A stretch of 64,000 bases of DNA, taken from NCBI RefSeq assembly GCF_963662885.1, contig NZ_OY760059.1, positions 124,001 to 188,000 on the forward strand. Reading direction: 5' to 3'. Of this stretch, positions 15,506 through 23,473 are shown piece by piece; positions within the stretch are counted from its first letter, which is position 1, and the number at the start of each line of letters is the position of its first letter. Position numbers and translations under genes: made by a program. The notes under the pieces were generated by a model. That model was not told the DNA's origin and did not search any database. It saw only the letters and a program-made list of their open reading frames with translations. Source of the DNA: an uncultured Pseudodesulfovibrio sp. (GTDB lineage: Bacteria > Desulfobacterota > Desulfovibrionia > Desulfovibrionales > Desulfovibrionaceae).

Positions 15506-16894
15506 ATGACCCGGCCAGCGTTTCCGCACATCCCGTGGTCCGCTCCCGCCAGCCACGAGCAAGGTCCGCGCGTGCTCGGCATCAACCCGTGGATCACCGA
15601 CTTCGCGGCCTTCAACGTCTGGTCGCGTCCGGCCGGACTGCTCGCCTGCCTGGACATGCTCCGCTCGGCCGGGGCCTCGGTTGCCCTGCTCGATTGTCTG
15701 GACCCGACCTGGCAGGCCGACCCCGAACAGGGCCTGAAGTGGCCCAAGCCAGGCAAGTACGGCACCGGCCATTATCCCAAGGAAGAGATCGAGCCGCCCG
15801 CGCCGCTGACCTTCATGAAACGCCGCTTTTCACGCTATGGCCTGCCACGCGAACAGGTCATGGAAGTCCTGGCCGCGCTCGATCCGATCCCCGACGCCGT
15901 GCTGGTCACGACCATCATGACCTACTGGTACCCCGGCGCCCTGGACATCCTCGACATCTGCGCCGAACTGTGGCCGAACGTACCCCGCTTCCTGGGCGGC
16001 ACCTACGCCACCCTGTGCGGCGATCACGCCACCCGCCATGCCAACGCCCATCTCCAGCAAGGCCCGCTGGAAAGGCCGGACAACTGGTCCACGTTCTGGG
16101 ATTTGATTGATTTTAAGCCTCTACAACAGACTGATAACAATGGTCTTTCATTGGCTCTCGATCTTTACCATGATCCGGCCTATTCCATAATCCTCGGCTC
16201 ACGCGGCTGTCCGTTCTCCTGCGAGTACTGCGCGAGCAACGCCCTGTACCCGCGCTTCCGGCAGGGAACGGCCAAAGCGGTCATGGACGGCATACAATCG
16301 GAATACGAGCGTGGCGTGCGCGACTTCGCCTTTTACGACGATGCCCTGCTGGTCAACCCGGACCGCTGGCTCTGGCCGGTTCTGGACGGGTTGGCAGCGT
16401 CCGACATGGACCTGCGGTTGCACACGCCCAACGCCATGCATGTCCGTCACCTGACGCCAGAAGTCTGCCACCGACTCAAGGCGGCCGGACTGACCACGGT
16501 CCGCTTGGGGTTGGAGACCACGGACTTCGACCACCGCCACGACGTGAAACTGACCCGCGAACAATGGGAAGCGGGCGCGCGCAACCTCCTCGACGCGGGC
16601 TTCGACCTGGACGACATCGGGGTGTATATCCTGTTCGGCCTGCCCGGCCAGGACCTCGGCAACGTGGAGAAGGCGGTTCAACACGTGCGTACCTACGGGT
16701 TCCGGCCTCATCTGGCGCACTACACGCCCATCCCGGGATCACCCATGTTTGAAACGGCCTGCGCGGCCAGCCCGTATCCGCTCAAAGACGAACCGCTCTT
16801 CCAGAACAACTCCATCTGGCCCTGCGTGCCGGGCGGGTTCAACTGGGACGAGGCAAAGCGGTGGAAGATGCTGCTTCACGGCGAGCGGGGATAA
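15506..16894 (+). CDS. Radical SAM protein, B12-binding-like N-terminus
   Basis: 462 residues. The N-terminal ~180 residues resemble the Rossmann-like B12-binding module of B12-radical SAM proteins but show no clear cobalamin-binding DxHxxG motif. The radical SAM core has CPFSCEYC near residue 236 for the [4Fe-4S] cluster, followed by the RLGLETTDFD strand near 332. The substrate is unknown. ATG 15506 follows the small membrane gene by 4 bases. A short AT-richer patch occurs around 16110-16190 within the frame without breaking it. Confidence 0.82.
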   Translation: MTRPAFPHIPWSAPASHEQGPRVLGINPWITDFAAFNVWSRPAGLLACLDMLRSAGASVALLDCLDPTWQADPEQGLKWPKPGKYGTGHYPKEEIEPPAPLTFMKRRFSRYGLPREQVMEVLAALDPIPDAVLVTTIMTYWYPGALDILDICAELWPNVPRFLGGTYATLCGDHATRHANAHLQQGPLERPDNWSTFWDLIDFKPLQQTDNNGLSLALDLYHDPAYSIILGSRGCPFSCEYCASNALYPRFRQGTAKAVMDGIQSEYERGVRDFAFYDDALLVNPDRWLWPVLDGLAASDMDLRLHTPNAMHVRHLTPEVCHRLKAAGLTTVRLGLETTDFDHRHDVKLTREQWEAGARNLLDAGFDLDDIGVYILFGLPGQDLGNVEKAVQHVRTYGFRPHLAHYTPIPGSPMFETACAASPYPLKDEPLFQNNSIWPCVPGGFNWDEAKRWKMLLHGERG

Positions 16895-17057
16895 GGGCTC
16901 CTCTTTTTAAGGGGTAATTTGAACCTGAAGAGTGTCCGCGCATCCGCGTAGGGACTTTTGACTGTCCACCCTATCTATTGATTTCGCTTTTACAGCGACT
17001 TCCTTTTTTGCTGGCGCAGAAAAAAGGAAGCAAAAACTGCGCTGTGGTGCGAGCGCG

Positions 17058-17174
17058 CGGCAGCAGACCCAAGAGCCCGTAGGCGGCTTTCGCTGTCCGG
17101 ATCGAAGGTCTGCTTCGCAGACGCGATCCGGCCTGCGCTTCGCTACCGGGGACGGGCTCTAGGGTCCGCTGCCG
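17058..17174. repeat. 117-bp imperfect palindrome, branched fold possible
   Basis: Outer arms 17058-17070 and 17162-17174 pair with one mismatch; the next arms 17072-17080 and 17152-17160 pair perfectly; inside, 17097-17104 pairs with 17124-17131 around a hairpin at 17108-17122. The nested arrangement could give a cloverleaf-like RNA or a DNA cruciform. No known RNA family is recognised. Confidence 0.55.
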
Positions 17175-17374
17175 ATTACCGCCCTCCGTCTGAACGTATC
17201 GACCTTCCGCGTTTATCTCGACAAAAGACCCGGCAGGAACACATTACCGCGAACATGGAGCGCCTCGGACGTCCGCGTCCGACAGCGGCTCTCACAGCCC
17301 CGCACCCAGGCAAGCTCTCTCGCGACCCTTCCCACCTCTTTCCTTCACCCCAACGAGCCCTTGAACGGGTGGTT

Positions 17375-17464
17375 AGAAGCTGACCGCGAGGGGCGGCGGC
17401 TCTTCGAATCGCCGTGAGCGCAGCGAGCCTCGATTCGGAAGCCGCCCCGAGTGGATCAGCTTCT
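17375..17464. repeat. 90-bp imperfect palindrome
   Basis: Arms AGAAGCTGA (17375-17383) and TCAGCTTCT (17456-17464) match perfectly. Inside, GGGGCGGC (from about 17390) pairs with GCCGCCCC (17441-17448) and TTCGAATCG pairs imperfectly with CGATTCGGAA. It is the second such structure in the same gene-free interval. Confidence 0.5.
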
Positions 17465-17800
17465 TGCCTCCCGTTCTCCGGGCGGCCGCGCCACACTCCA
17501 AGGCCCTTTTTTTCGTCTATTTTTTTGGGCCAGCAAAAAAATGGACCCCGCCCGGAGGGCATGGAGAATTGTGTGGGGCTTCAGCCCCACACAGCGGCTC
17601 TAGGAGGCTGAAGGGGTGCAACCCCTTTACCGGCTCCCGCGCCGCAAGCGCGCATCCTTCCATCAATCGCCGCCCAACGGGCGGCTTTCCTTATCTCTCT
17701 CCGCTCCCATTCCTTTCTATGAACACAAGGATGAGATTGCCCCTCCCAGGGGCCAATCCACCCTTTGACTCACCCTCTGGAGTGTGGGAAAATCATTGCC

Positions 17801-18220
17801 ATGTTCAACATAACGGCCATTATCGCCGAAGAGCTCATCCGCAAGGCGGAGCAGGAAGGCAAATTCGAAGATCTGGAAGGCATGGGCAAACCGCTTGCGC
17901 CGGACGAGGCCGCGAATCTGCCCCCGGACCTGCGCATGGCATACCGGATACTGAAGAGCTCCGGGCATCTGCCTTCCGAAATTCTGGAAGAGAAAGAGAT
18001 CAACACCGCCATCGACCTGCTGGAAAGCATGGAAGACGAGCAGGAACGATACCGGCAGGTGCAGAAGTTGAACGTCATGATAATGCAGATGAACGAGCGG
18101 CGCAGCCGCCCCATAACGCTGGATACCTCCAGCGACTACTATCGCCGCATAGTCGAAAAGGTACGCCTGGCCGAGGAACGGTTCGGCAAACCCGAAGGCG
18201 GAGCGGTCAAACAAAGGTAA
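17801..18220 (+). CDS. DUF1992 (DnaJ homologue subfamily C member 28-like) protein
   Basis: 139 residues matching the DUF1992 family: AEELIRKAEQEGKFEDLEGMGKPL near residue 10, then LRMAYRILKSSGHLPSEIL near 40. Despite the DnaJC28 label, no J domain is present. It is predicted cytoplasmic and helical, and its biochemical role is unknown. ATG 17801 matches the conserved N-terminus; an upstream TTG (17765) would add 12 residues. It ends 3 bases before era, so the two are probably co-transcribed. Confidence 0.85.
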   Translation: MFNITAIIAEELIRKAEQEGKFEDLEGMGKPLAPDEAANLPPDLRMAYRILKSSGHLPSEILEEKEINTAIDLLESMEDEQERYRQVQKLNVMIMQMNERRSRPITLDTSSDYYRRIVEKVRLAEERFGKPEGGAVKQR

Positions 18221-18223
18221 TAC

Positions 18224-19132
<909 letters not shown>

Positions 19133-19146
19133 TTCGAATCAAAGAC

Positions 19147-19204
19147 GCTGAAACAGCGAAGGGGGTGCGATCCACATGGACCGCACCCCCTTCGCCGTTT
19201 CAGC
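19147..19204. terminator. Hairpin between convergent era and EF-hand genes
   Basis: Arms 19147-19169 and 19182-19204 are 23 bases long with a single mismatch and a 12-base loop. No long T-run follows, but the location between two converging genes suggests a shared transcription end. Confidence 0.65.
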
Positions 19205-19212
19205 CCAGACGG

Positions 19213-19470
19213 CTACTCGTGGTTTTCAAACCCCTGGCTGGTTTTGTATGCCTCCCACTCCTCGTGAGACACCAAGCCGTCCTTGTCCGTGTCGGCCTGG
19301 TCAAAGACCGAGGTGTCGCCGTCGGAAAAGGCCACAAGGAACTCGCCCTTGGACATGCGGCCGTCCACGTCTGCGTCCAGGGAGTTGAAGCAGACGTTGT
19401 AATTGGTCTTCGCCGCCACGGGCTGGCAGAACAACAGGGCGAAAGCCAATGCAAAAAGCAGTTTCTTCAT
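19213..19470 (-). CDS. Small periplasmic EF-hand protein
   Basis: 85 residues with a Sec signal peptide (core 4-15, ending QPVAA). Two EF-hand calcium loops follow: DADVDGRMSKGE near residue 32 and DTDKDGLVSHEE near 60, both with acidic residues at loop positions 1, 3, 5 and 12. It therefore probably binds calcium in the periplasm, but its partner is unknown. ATG 19470 has GGAG six bases upstream. It lies 25 bases downstream of the CsoR-type repressor gene on the same strand, so the two may be co-transcribed. Confidence 0.82.
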   Translation of the reverse strand: MKKLLFALAFALLFCQPVAAKTNYNVCFNSLDADVDGRMSKGEFLVAFSDGDTSVFDQADTDKDGLVSHEEWEAYKTSQGFENHE

Positions 19471-19495
19471 CAATTACTCCAGATATTTCGGCATA

Positions 19496-19789
19496 TCAGC
19501 CTTCAATAAAGCCGGTAACCACGGAGATGAACTTGTCCAGGGACTCCTTTGCGTCCTGACCGCTCTCCACGGACTCGGCATAGCACCTGAGCAGATAGCG
19601 CTTGAGGATCAGCTTGTTGGCCGACTGCAGGGCGGAACGCACGGCCCGCACCTGGACCAGAATGTCCTGGCACTCCTTGCCGGATTCGATCATGCCCTGG
19701 ATACCGCGCACCTGTCCTTCGATGCGTTTCATGCGGGACAACACGTTTTTTTTCAGGGCCTGTTCTTCGGCGCTCAGATGCTCGTCCAT
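19496..19789 (-). CDS. CsoR/RcnR-family repressor with Cys-Tyr-Cys pattern
   Basis: 97-residue all-helical repressor of the DUF156 family; the signature RMKRIEGQVRGIQGMIE is at residues 19-35. CsoR proteins bind Cu(I) with Cys, His, Cys spaced 25 and 4 apart. Here the matching positions are Cys40, Tyr65 and Cys69, so the two cysteines are kept but the His is lost. A two-cysteine arrangement is typical of the persulfide sensor CstR. With rhodaneses and a sulfur-type molybdoenzyme alongside, I infer a sulfane-sulfur sensor rather than a copper one. ATG 19789 has AAGGAG seven bases upstream. Confidence 0.82.
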   Translation of the reverse strand: MDEHLSAEEQALKKNVLSRMKRIEGQVRGIQGMIESGKECQDILVQVRAVRSALQSANKLILKRYLLRCYAESVESGQDAKESLDKFISVVTGFIEG

Positions 19790-19839
19790 CTCTTTCTCCT
19801 TTGTCTCAAGCCATGTTCCCATTGCCCTGCCATGCGCTT

Positions 19840-19859
19840 TACCGTACTGTCGTAGGGTA
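19840..19859. promoter_or_regulatory. Candidate CsoR-family operator between repressor and torD
   Basis: TACCGTAC and GTAGGGTA form an interrupted palindrome (7 of 8 positions) in the 100-bp gap between the divergent repressor and chaperone genes. Family operators commonly have TACCC/GGGTA half-sites. Location supports autoregulation; the sequence match is imperfect. Confidence 0.4.
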
Positions 19860-19889
19860 TCGTCCATCGAATGTCCGGGAGTTCCTACC

Positions 19890-20516
19890 ATGTCAATTTC
19901 CCAATCGAAAATAGTGCTGCTCAACTTGATGGAGTTGTGTGCAGCCTTGTTTCGCGGGCCGGACGAACGGGGGTGGAGGGAACTGGCAACCCATGGATTG
20001 CCCGAACTCCTCGGCCGTGTCCAGGACTTTCCCGCGTTCCCGGCCGCCCCGCTTAAGGCCCTGCGGGACGGGCTTGCCCCCTATGTCGAAACCGAAGATT
20101 TCTCCCCGCTCGAGGCGGAATACGTCCGCCTGTTCATAGCCGGTCCGGGCGGTGTTCCGGCCCCGCTCTATGAATCCTGCCACCAGGCCGACGCACCCCG
20201 GACCATGGGGCAAAGCGCCTTGGCCATGCGCGACCGGCTGACCGAGGCCGGGCTGGAAATCTCGCTCGATTCCAACGAACCGCCCGATCACCTCGCCCTG
20301 GAACTGGAATACCTTTTCCATCTCTGCGCCGAGGGGTGGACCAACGACCCCGCCCTGGCCGACAAGGCAATCCTGTTCGCCGCCAAGGACATGACCCCGT
20401 GGGTGGCGCGCTTCCGCGAAGCACTGGCCGGAGCCGCTCCCGATCCGGTCTATCTGGCCGGAGCCGACACGACGCTGACGCTGCTGTCGAAGCTTGGATC
20501 CCTTTCTAGCGACTAG
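19890..20516 (+). CDS. TorD/DmsD-family molybdoenzyme chaperone
   Basis: 208 residues, all-helical, matching the TorD/DmsD family of system-specific chaperones that hold Tat-exported molybdoenzymes in the cytoplasm until cofactor insertion. The family segment SPLEAEYVRLFIAGPGGVPAP is near residue 75, followed by YESCHQAD, and DHLALELEYLFHLC near 135 is the typical binding motif. Its obvious client is the molybdopterin subunit at 24200-26395. ATG 19890 has GGGAG eight bases upstream. It converges on the rhodanese-thioredoxin gene, overlapping it by four bases. Confidence 0.85.
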   Translation: MSISQSKIVLLNLMELCAALFRGPDERGWRELATHGLPELLGRVQDFPAFPAAPLKALRDGLAPYVETEDFSPLEAEYVRLFIAGPGGVPAPLYESCHQADAPRTMGQSALAMRDRLTEAGLEISLDSNEPPDHLALELEYLFHLCAEGWTNDPALADKAILFAAKDMTPWVARFREALAGAAPDPVYLAGADTTLTLLSKLGSLSSD

Positions 20517-21520
20517 TCCGCGGGCCGCCTTTTCACCGCCGCCCGCAGGACGTTCAGGAACTGCTCGTCCGGCTCGAAGTACCCCCGCTTGATCAACTCT
20601 ATGCGCCAGGTGCCGTCGCCCCTGGACCGGACCAGATAGGCCAGCGGCAGTTCGGCCTGGCCCAGGCACTCGAAGATCTGCCCGGACTTGTCCGAGAACA
20701 GCGGGTAGGCCACGTCGTAGTGCTTGCGAAACCGCACCACGGACAGGTTGGAGTCGTAGACCCCGATGCCGATGATCTTGAGCCGCCCGGCCAGCTCCGG
20801 GTCCGCCTCCACCCTGGTGAAGAACCGAGTCAGTTTTTTGGTCTCGGCCACACAGTCGCTGCACAGGGTGTTGTAGAGCTGGATGAGCACGAAGTCCGCC
20901 GCAAGCTCCGAGAGCTGCAGGAACTTCGCTCCCTCGGGCAGCTCCAGATACTCCCGGTCCTCGTCGCCGTTGAGCACCGCCACCCGGCAGGTGGGGAAGT
21001 CCTCGCCCACGGCCAGCACGTGCACCGCCTCGGGCTCGCCCTCCACCATGCCGGGATGCTTCGCCTTCCAGCCGTGGAACCCGGCCGGATACCGGTAGAT
21101 CCGGGTGTAACCGAGACGCGCTGCCCAGCGCGCCGCAATGGAGCTGCGCAGTCACCTGAAACTCCGGCAGTAGATAACCAGCATGCGGTCCTTGTCCTGG
21201 CCGACCATCTGTGCCAGGGCCTGGCGCTTCTGCGGCGACAGGTCAAGATCGTCGCCCAGATCGAACTCCAGGTTGACCGCGCCCGTAATGTGCCCGGCCT
21301 GGTATTCATAGTCAGCGCGGGCATCGAGCAGAACCATGTCCGAGTTCGATTCGACCAGCTTCCTCAGCCCGTCGTCGTCGATCAGGTGGTAATCGTCGCG
21401 CTTGGCCTCGGCCTGGGCCGAAGCCCACCAGACCTCGTTCTCGTCGGCCCGCGCGGGCCGGGCGGCAAACACGCAAAAGGCGAGGAGCAGCCATGCGACA
21501 CAGTGTATTGTTCTGGGCAT
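20513..21520 (-). CDS. Predicted selenoprotein: periplasmic rhodanese domain fused to a thioredoxin-like domain
   Basis: Read straight through an in-frame TGA (21152-21154), the gene encodes 335 residues with selenocysteine at 123. A signal peptide (1-26) is followed by a rhodanese domain (about 40-155) and a thioredoxin/AhpC-like domain (about 170-335) with NTLCSDC near its start. Around the TGA the protein reads VIYCRSFR-U-LRSSIAARWAARLGY; both early domains of the next rhodanese have YCGGxxC in gapless register, so U replaces their second Cys. The 34 residues between TGA and the next ATG (21049) continue the rhodanese fold, arguing against two separate genes. A nonsense mutation or sequencing error is the alternative. 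Confidence 0.75.
21122..21150 (-). promoter_or_regulatory. Candidate bacterial SECIS hairpin after the in-frame TGA
   Basis: On the minus strand, TGCGCAGC (21150-21143) pairs with GCTGGGCA (21129-21122), 7 of 8 positions. The 13-base loop can close further by CC/GG pairs. The stem begins two bases after the TGA and its apex lies about 15-20 bases downstream, within the usual bacterial SECIS window. The loop was not tested against SelB consensus. Confidence 0.45.
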
Positions 21521-21583
21521 ATGCGCTCCCCGCCTTAAAGGTTGCGGCGTGCCGGGCCGGGCCCGGACGTCTGTGGTCTGTCC

Positions 21584-22675
21584 CTACTTGTTGGGATGGA
21601 CCTCGTAGCTGTTGTCTTCACCAAACGAGTTGGTGGCTTCAAGATAATAGACATCCTTGGCATCGGGACGGAGATCCATGAACAGATAGAAGGCCTCGCC
21701 CGCACGCGCGCCGGATGCGCAGGAGAAGACGATGGGCTTGTCCGTCGGGATTTCCTTGGCCTTCTTCTCGACCATGTCCACAGGCATGTTGATGGCGGAC
21801 GGGAAGTGACCGGCCGCGTATTCCTCGGGATCACGCACGTCGATCAGCAGAATGGCGTCCGGGTTCTCCTTGATGGTCTTCAGGAACCAGGCGGTGTCCA
21901 CCGCGCCCTCGGCCTCACCGGCCTGAACCGCGGTGTCGGCCGCGCCGAACATTTCCTTCCAGCCAGGATAGCCGGCCTCGGCCACGAGCACATTCTTGTA
22001 GCCCAGGGAGCGGGCCATGATCGCGGACTTGTGGGACAGGGCGCAGGCGTAGCCGCCGCAGTAGTAGATCAACGTGGTGTTGACCTTGTCCACGGGCAGC
22101 ATGCCGCGCTTGGCCGCGAAGTCCTTCTCCGGGATACCAATGGCGGACGGGATGGCTCCACCCAGGAACTTCTTGTACGGGCGGGCGTCAATAAGCAGGT
22201 AGTTGCCGCCTTCATTGATGCGCGCGTTCAGGTTCTCCAACCCGATGGAGTAGTACGGAGCATGCTTCTTCCAGTCCGGGAATCCGGCCGCGTAGACCTT
22301 GACGTTGGTGTAGCCCATGGCTTCGGCCGCGAATGCGGACTTGTGGGACAGCGGGCAGGCCAGGCCGCCGCAGTAGAAGACCAGCAGCGCGTCCTTGTCC
22401 TTGGGCAGCTTGTCCGTCATCTTGTCGAACTGGCTGGCCGGAATGGACTCGGCCGTGGGGATGTAGCCGTCCACGTACTTGGGCTTGTACGGCCTGGAGT
22501 CGATGATCATCACGTTCTTGGGCTTGGGCATCTTGGCGTACTTGGCCACGAACTTGTAGTCCACTATGGAATGGAACTGCTTGAACTTGGCCTCTTCCTG
22601 GGCCATGGCCGGTCCGGCCATGGCGACCACGGCGAACGCAAGCAGCATGGCCGCGGCAATAAACTTCCTGTGCAT
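21584..22675 (-). CDS. Periplasmic triple-rhodanese sulfurtransferase-like protein
   Basis: 363 residues with a signal peptide (1-25, ending PAMA) and three rhodanese domains (about 30-150, 150-255 and 262-355). Rhodaneses carry sulfane sulfur on a loop cysteine. The loops read YCGGLAC in domain 1, YCGGYAC in domain 2 and SCASGAR in domain 3. Domains 1 and 2 thus share a second cysteine five residues on, allowing a disulfide or trisulfide; domain 3 has the ordinary single Cys. The gene lies between the cytochrome b subunit and the predicted Sec-rhodanese, same strand, so it likely passes sulfur to or from the molybdoenzyme. Confidence 0.9.
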   Translation of the reverse strand: MHRKFIAAAMLLAFAVVAMAGPAMAQEEAKFKQFHSIVDYKFVAKYAKMPKPKNVMIIDSRPYKPKYVDGYIPTAESIPASQFDKMTDKLPKDKDALLVFYCGGLACPLSHKSAFAAEAMGYTNVKVYAAGFPDWKKHAPYYSIGLENLNARINEGGNYLLIDARPYKKFLGGAIPSAIGIPEKDFAAKRGMLPVDKVNTTLIYYCGGYACALSHKSAIMARSLGYKNVLVAEAGYPGWKEMFGAADTAVQAGEAEGAVDTAWFLKTIKENPDAILLIDVRDPEEYAAGHFPSAINMPVDMVEKKAKEIPTDKPIVFSCASGARAGEAFYLFMDLRPDAKDVYYLEATNSFGEDNSYEVHPNK

Positions 22676-22741
22676 GAGACACTCCCTTCCTAAAGGATTG
22701 TTTACCCTTCCCGCCTCCTCCCGGGGCGGGACCGTATTCCA

Positions 22742-23473
22742 CTACTCCGAGCCCTGTTCGGACTCGGTCCTGACCTTTTCCCACCACAGCCTGTGGTGAT
22801 GCTTGGCGTAGCCGCCCGGGACCACGCCGGTGAACATGGACCTGAAACCGGGCCGTTCCTCGGGCGAGATGGCCGCCATGTACACGTGGACCAACAGACC
22901 GGCGAAAACCAGCCCAACGGCGATGAAGTGTCCGGCCACGGCCCAGCCGACCATACCCGTGGACTCCGCTCCGAAGGTCCGGTCGGACAGGTACATGATC
23001 ACTCCGGTGACGGCAATGACCAGTCCGCCGACCACCGAAGCCTGGGCGAACGCCTTCTGGCCCATGTTGTAATACCCCTGGTCCGGCAGCTCCGGGTCCA
23101 CGCCGACCATCTTCAGGGCCTTGGGCCCCAGTGTCATGAGGACCATCTTCTTGAGCATCCAGCCCATGTCACGGGCCGGGCTGACCGCGAACACTTCGGC
23201 CAGGAAGAACCGTGCCCCCCGGAAGTTGATCAGCAGATAGAGGACAAACCCGGCGATCCAGACCAGGCCGATGCCCTCGTGGATGGCCAGCAGATTGCCC
23301 CCGCCGCCAACCACCGAGCGCAGCCACGCCGGATAGCCGGAGCCGAACGGGTCGATGTCCGGGTTGCTGATCAGCCCCACGCCGGTGAGCAGGAGCAGCA
23401 GCCAGCAGGCCGCGTTGAACCAGTGAATGAAGATGTCCGAGCGGTCGTGCCGCTTGTAGGTCTTATCAGGCAT
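22742..23473 (-). CDS. Cytochrome b membrane subunit (FdnI/PhsC type)
   Basis: 243 residues with about four or five membrane helices and candidate haem-ligating histidines in FIHWFNAACW near residue 15, AIHEGIGLVW near 64, and VAGHFIAVGLVFAGLLVHVY near 185. The fold matches formate dehydrogenase gamma and PhsC-type quinol oxidases, which link the membrane menaquinone pool to a periplasmic molybdoenzyme. ATG 23473 has AAGGAGG six bases upstream and overlaps the end of the Fe-S subunit gene by 8 bases, showing operon structure. It is not an NrfD/PsrC-type anchor. Confidence 0.88.
   Translation of the reverse strand: MPDKTYKRHDRSDIFIHWFNAACWLLLLLTGVGLISNPDIDPFGSGYPAWLRSVVGGGGNLLAIHEGIGLVWIAGFVLYLLINFRGARFFLAEVFAVSPARDMGWMLKKMVLMTLGPKALKMVGVDPELPDQGYYNMGQKAFAQASVVGGLVIAVTGVIMYLSDRTFGAESTGMVGWAVAGHFIAVGLVFAGLLVHVYMAAISPEERPGFRSMFTGVVPGGYAKHHHRLWWEKVRTESEQGSE

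Larger units (their letters stand above)
16999..17541. repeat. Non-coding element bounded by inverted repeats
   Basis: The left edge (17004-17025) and the reverse complement of the right edge (17520-17541) share TTTTTTGCTGGC followed by CA and a run of A. The left edge also forms its own hairpin (16999-17009 with 17020-17030). The interior is GC-rich, lacks a gene and carries two palindromes. This resembles a non-autonomous MITE-like insertion or an intergenic structural repeat. A shorter similar T-run/A-run hairpin occurs at 41144-41170. No target-site duplication was established. Confidence 0.45.
16895..17800. other. 906-bp non-coding interval rich in inverted repeats
   Basis: No protein-like frame is convincing here. 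The stretch contains a ~540-bp unit bounded by inverted repeats (16999-17541), two large imperfect palindromes inside it, and three small hairpins after it: 17571-17592 (10-base arms around TC), 17611-17627 (7-base arms), and a GCCGCCC/GGGCGGC stem near 17668-17684. No tRNA or rRNA is recognised. Confidence 0.7.

Noticed and set aside
17176..17562. Minus-strand frame of 128 codons in the 17-kb interval
   Set aside because: It crosses a palindrome and repeat edges, has skewed Arg/Gly composition, and no ribosome site or homologous feature.
20513..21049. Stand-alone thioredoxin-like gene starting at ATG 21049
   Set aside because: The 34 codons upstream back to the TGA complete a rhodanese fold in the same frame, so an independent start here would leave a broken rhodanese next to it; kept only as the alternative to the selenoprotein reading.
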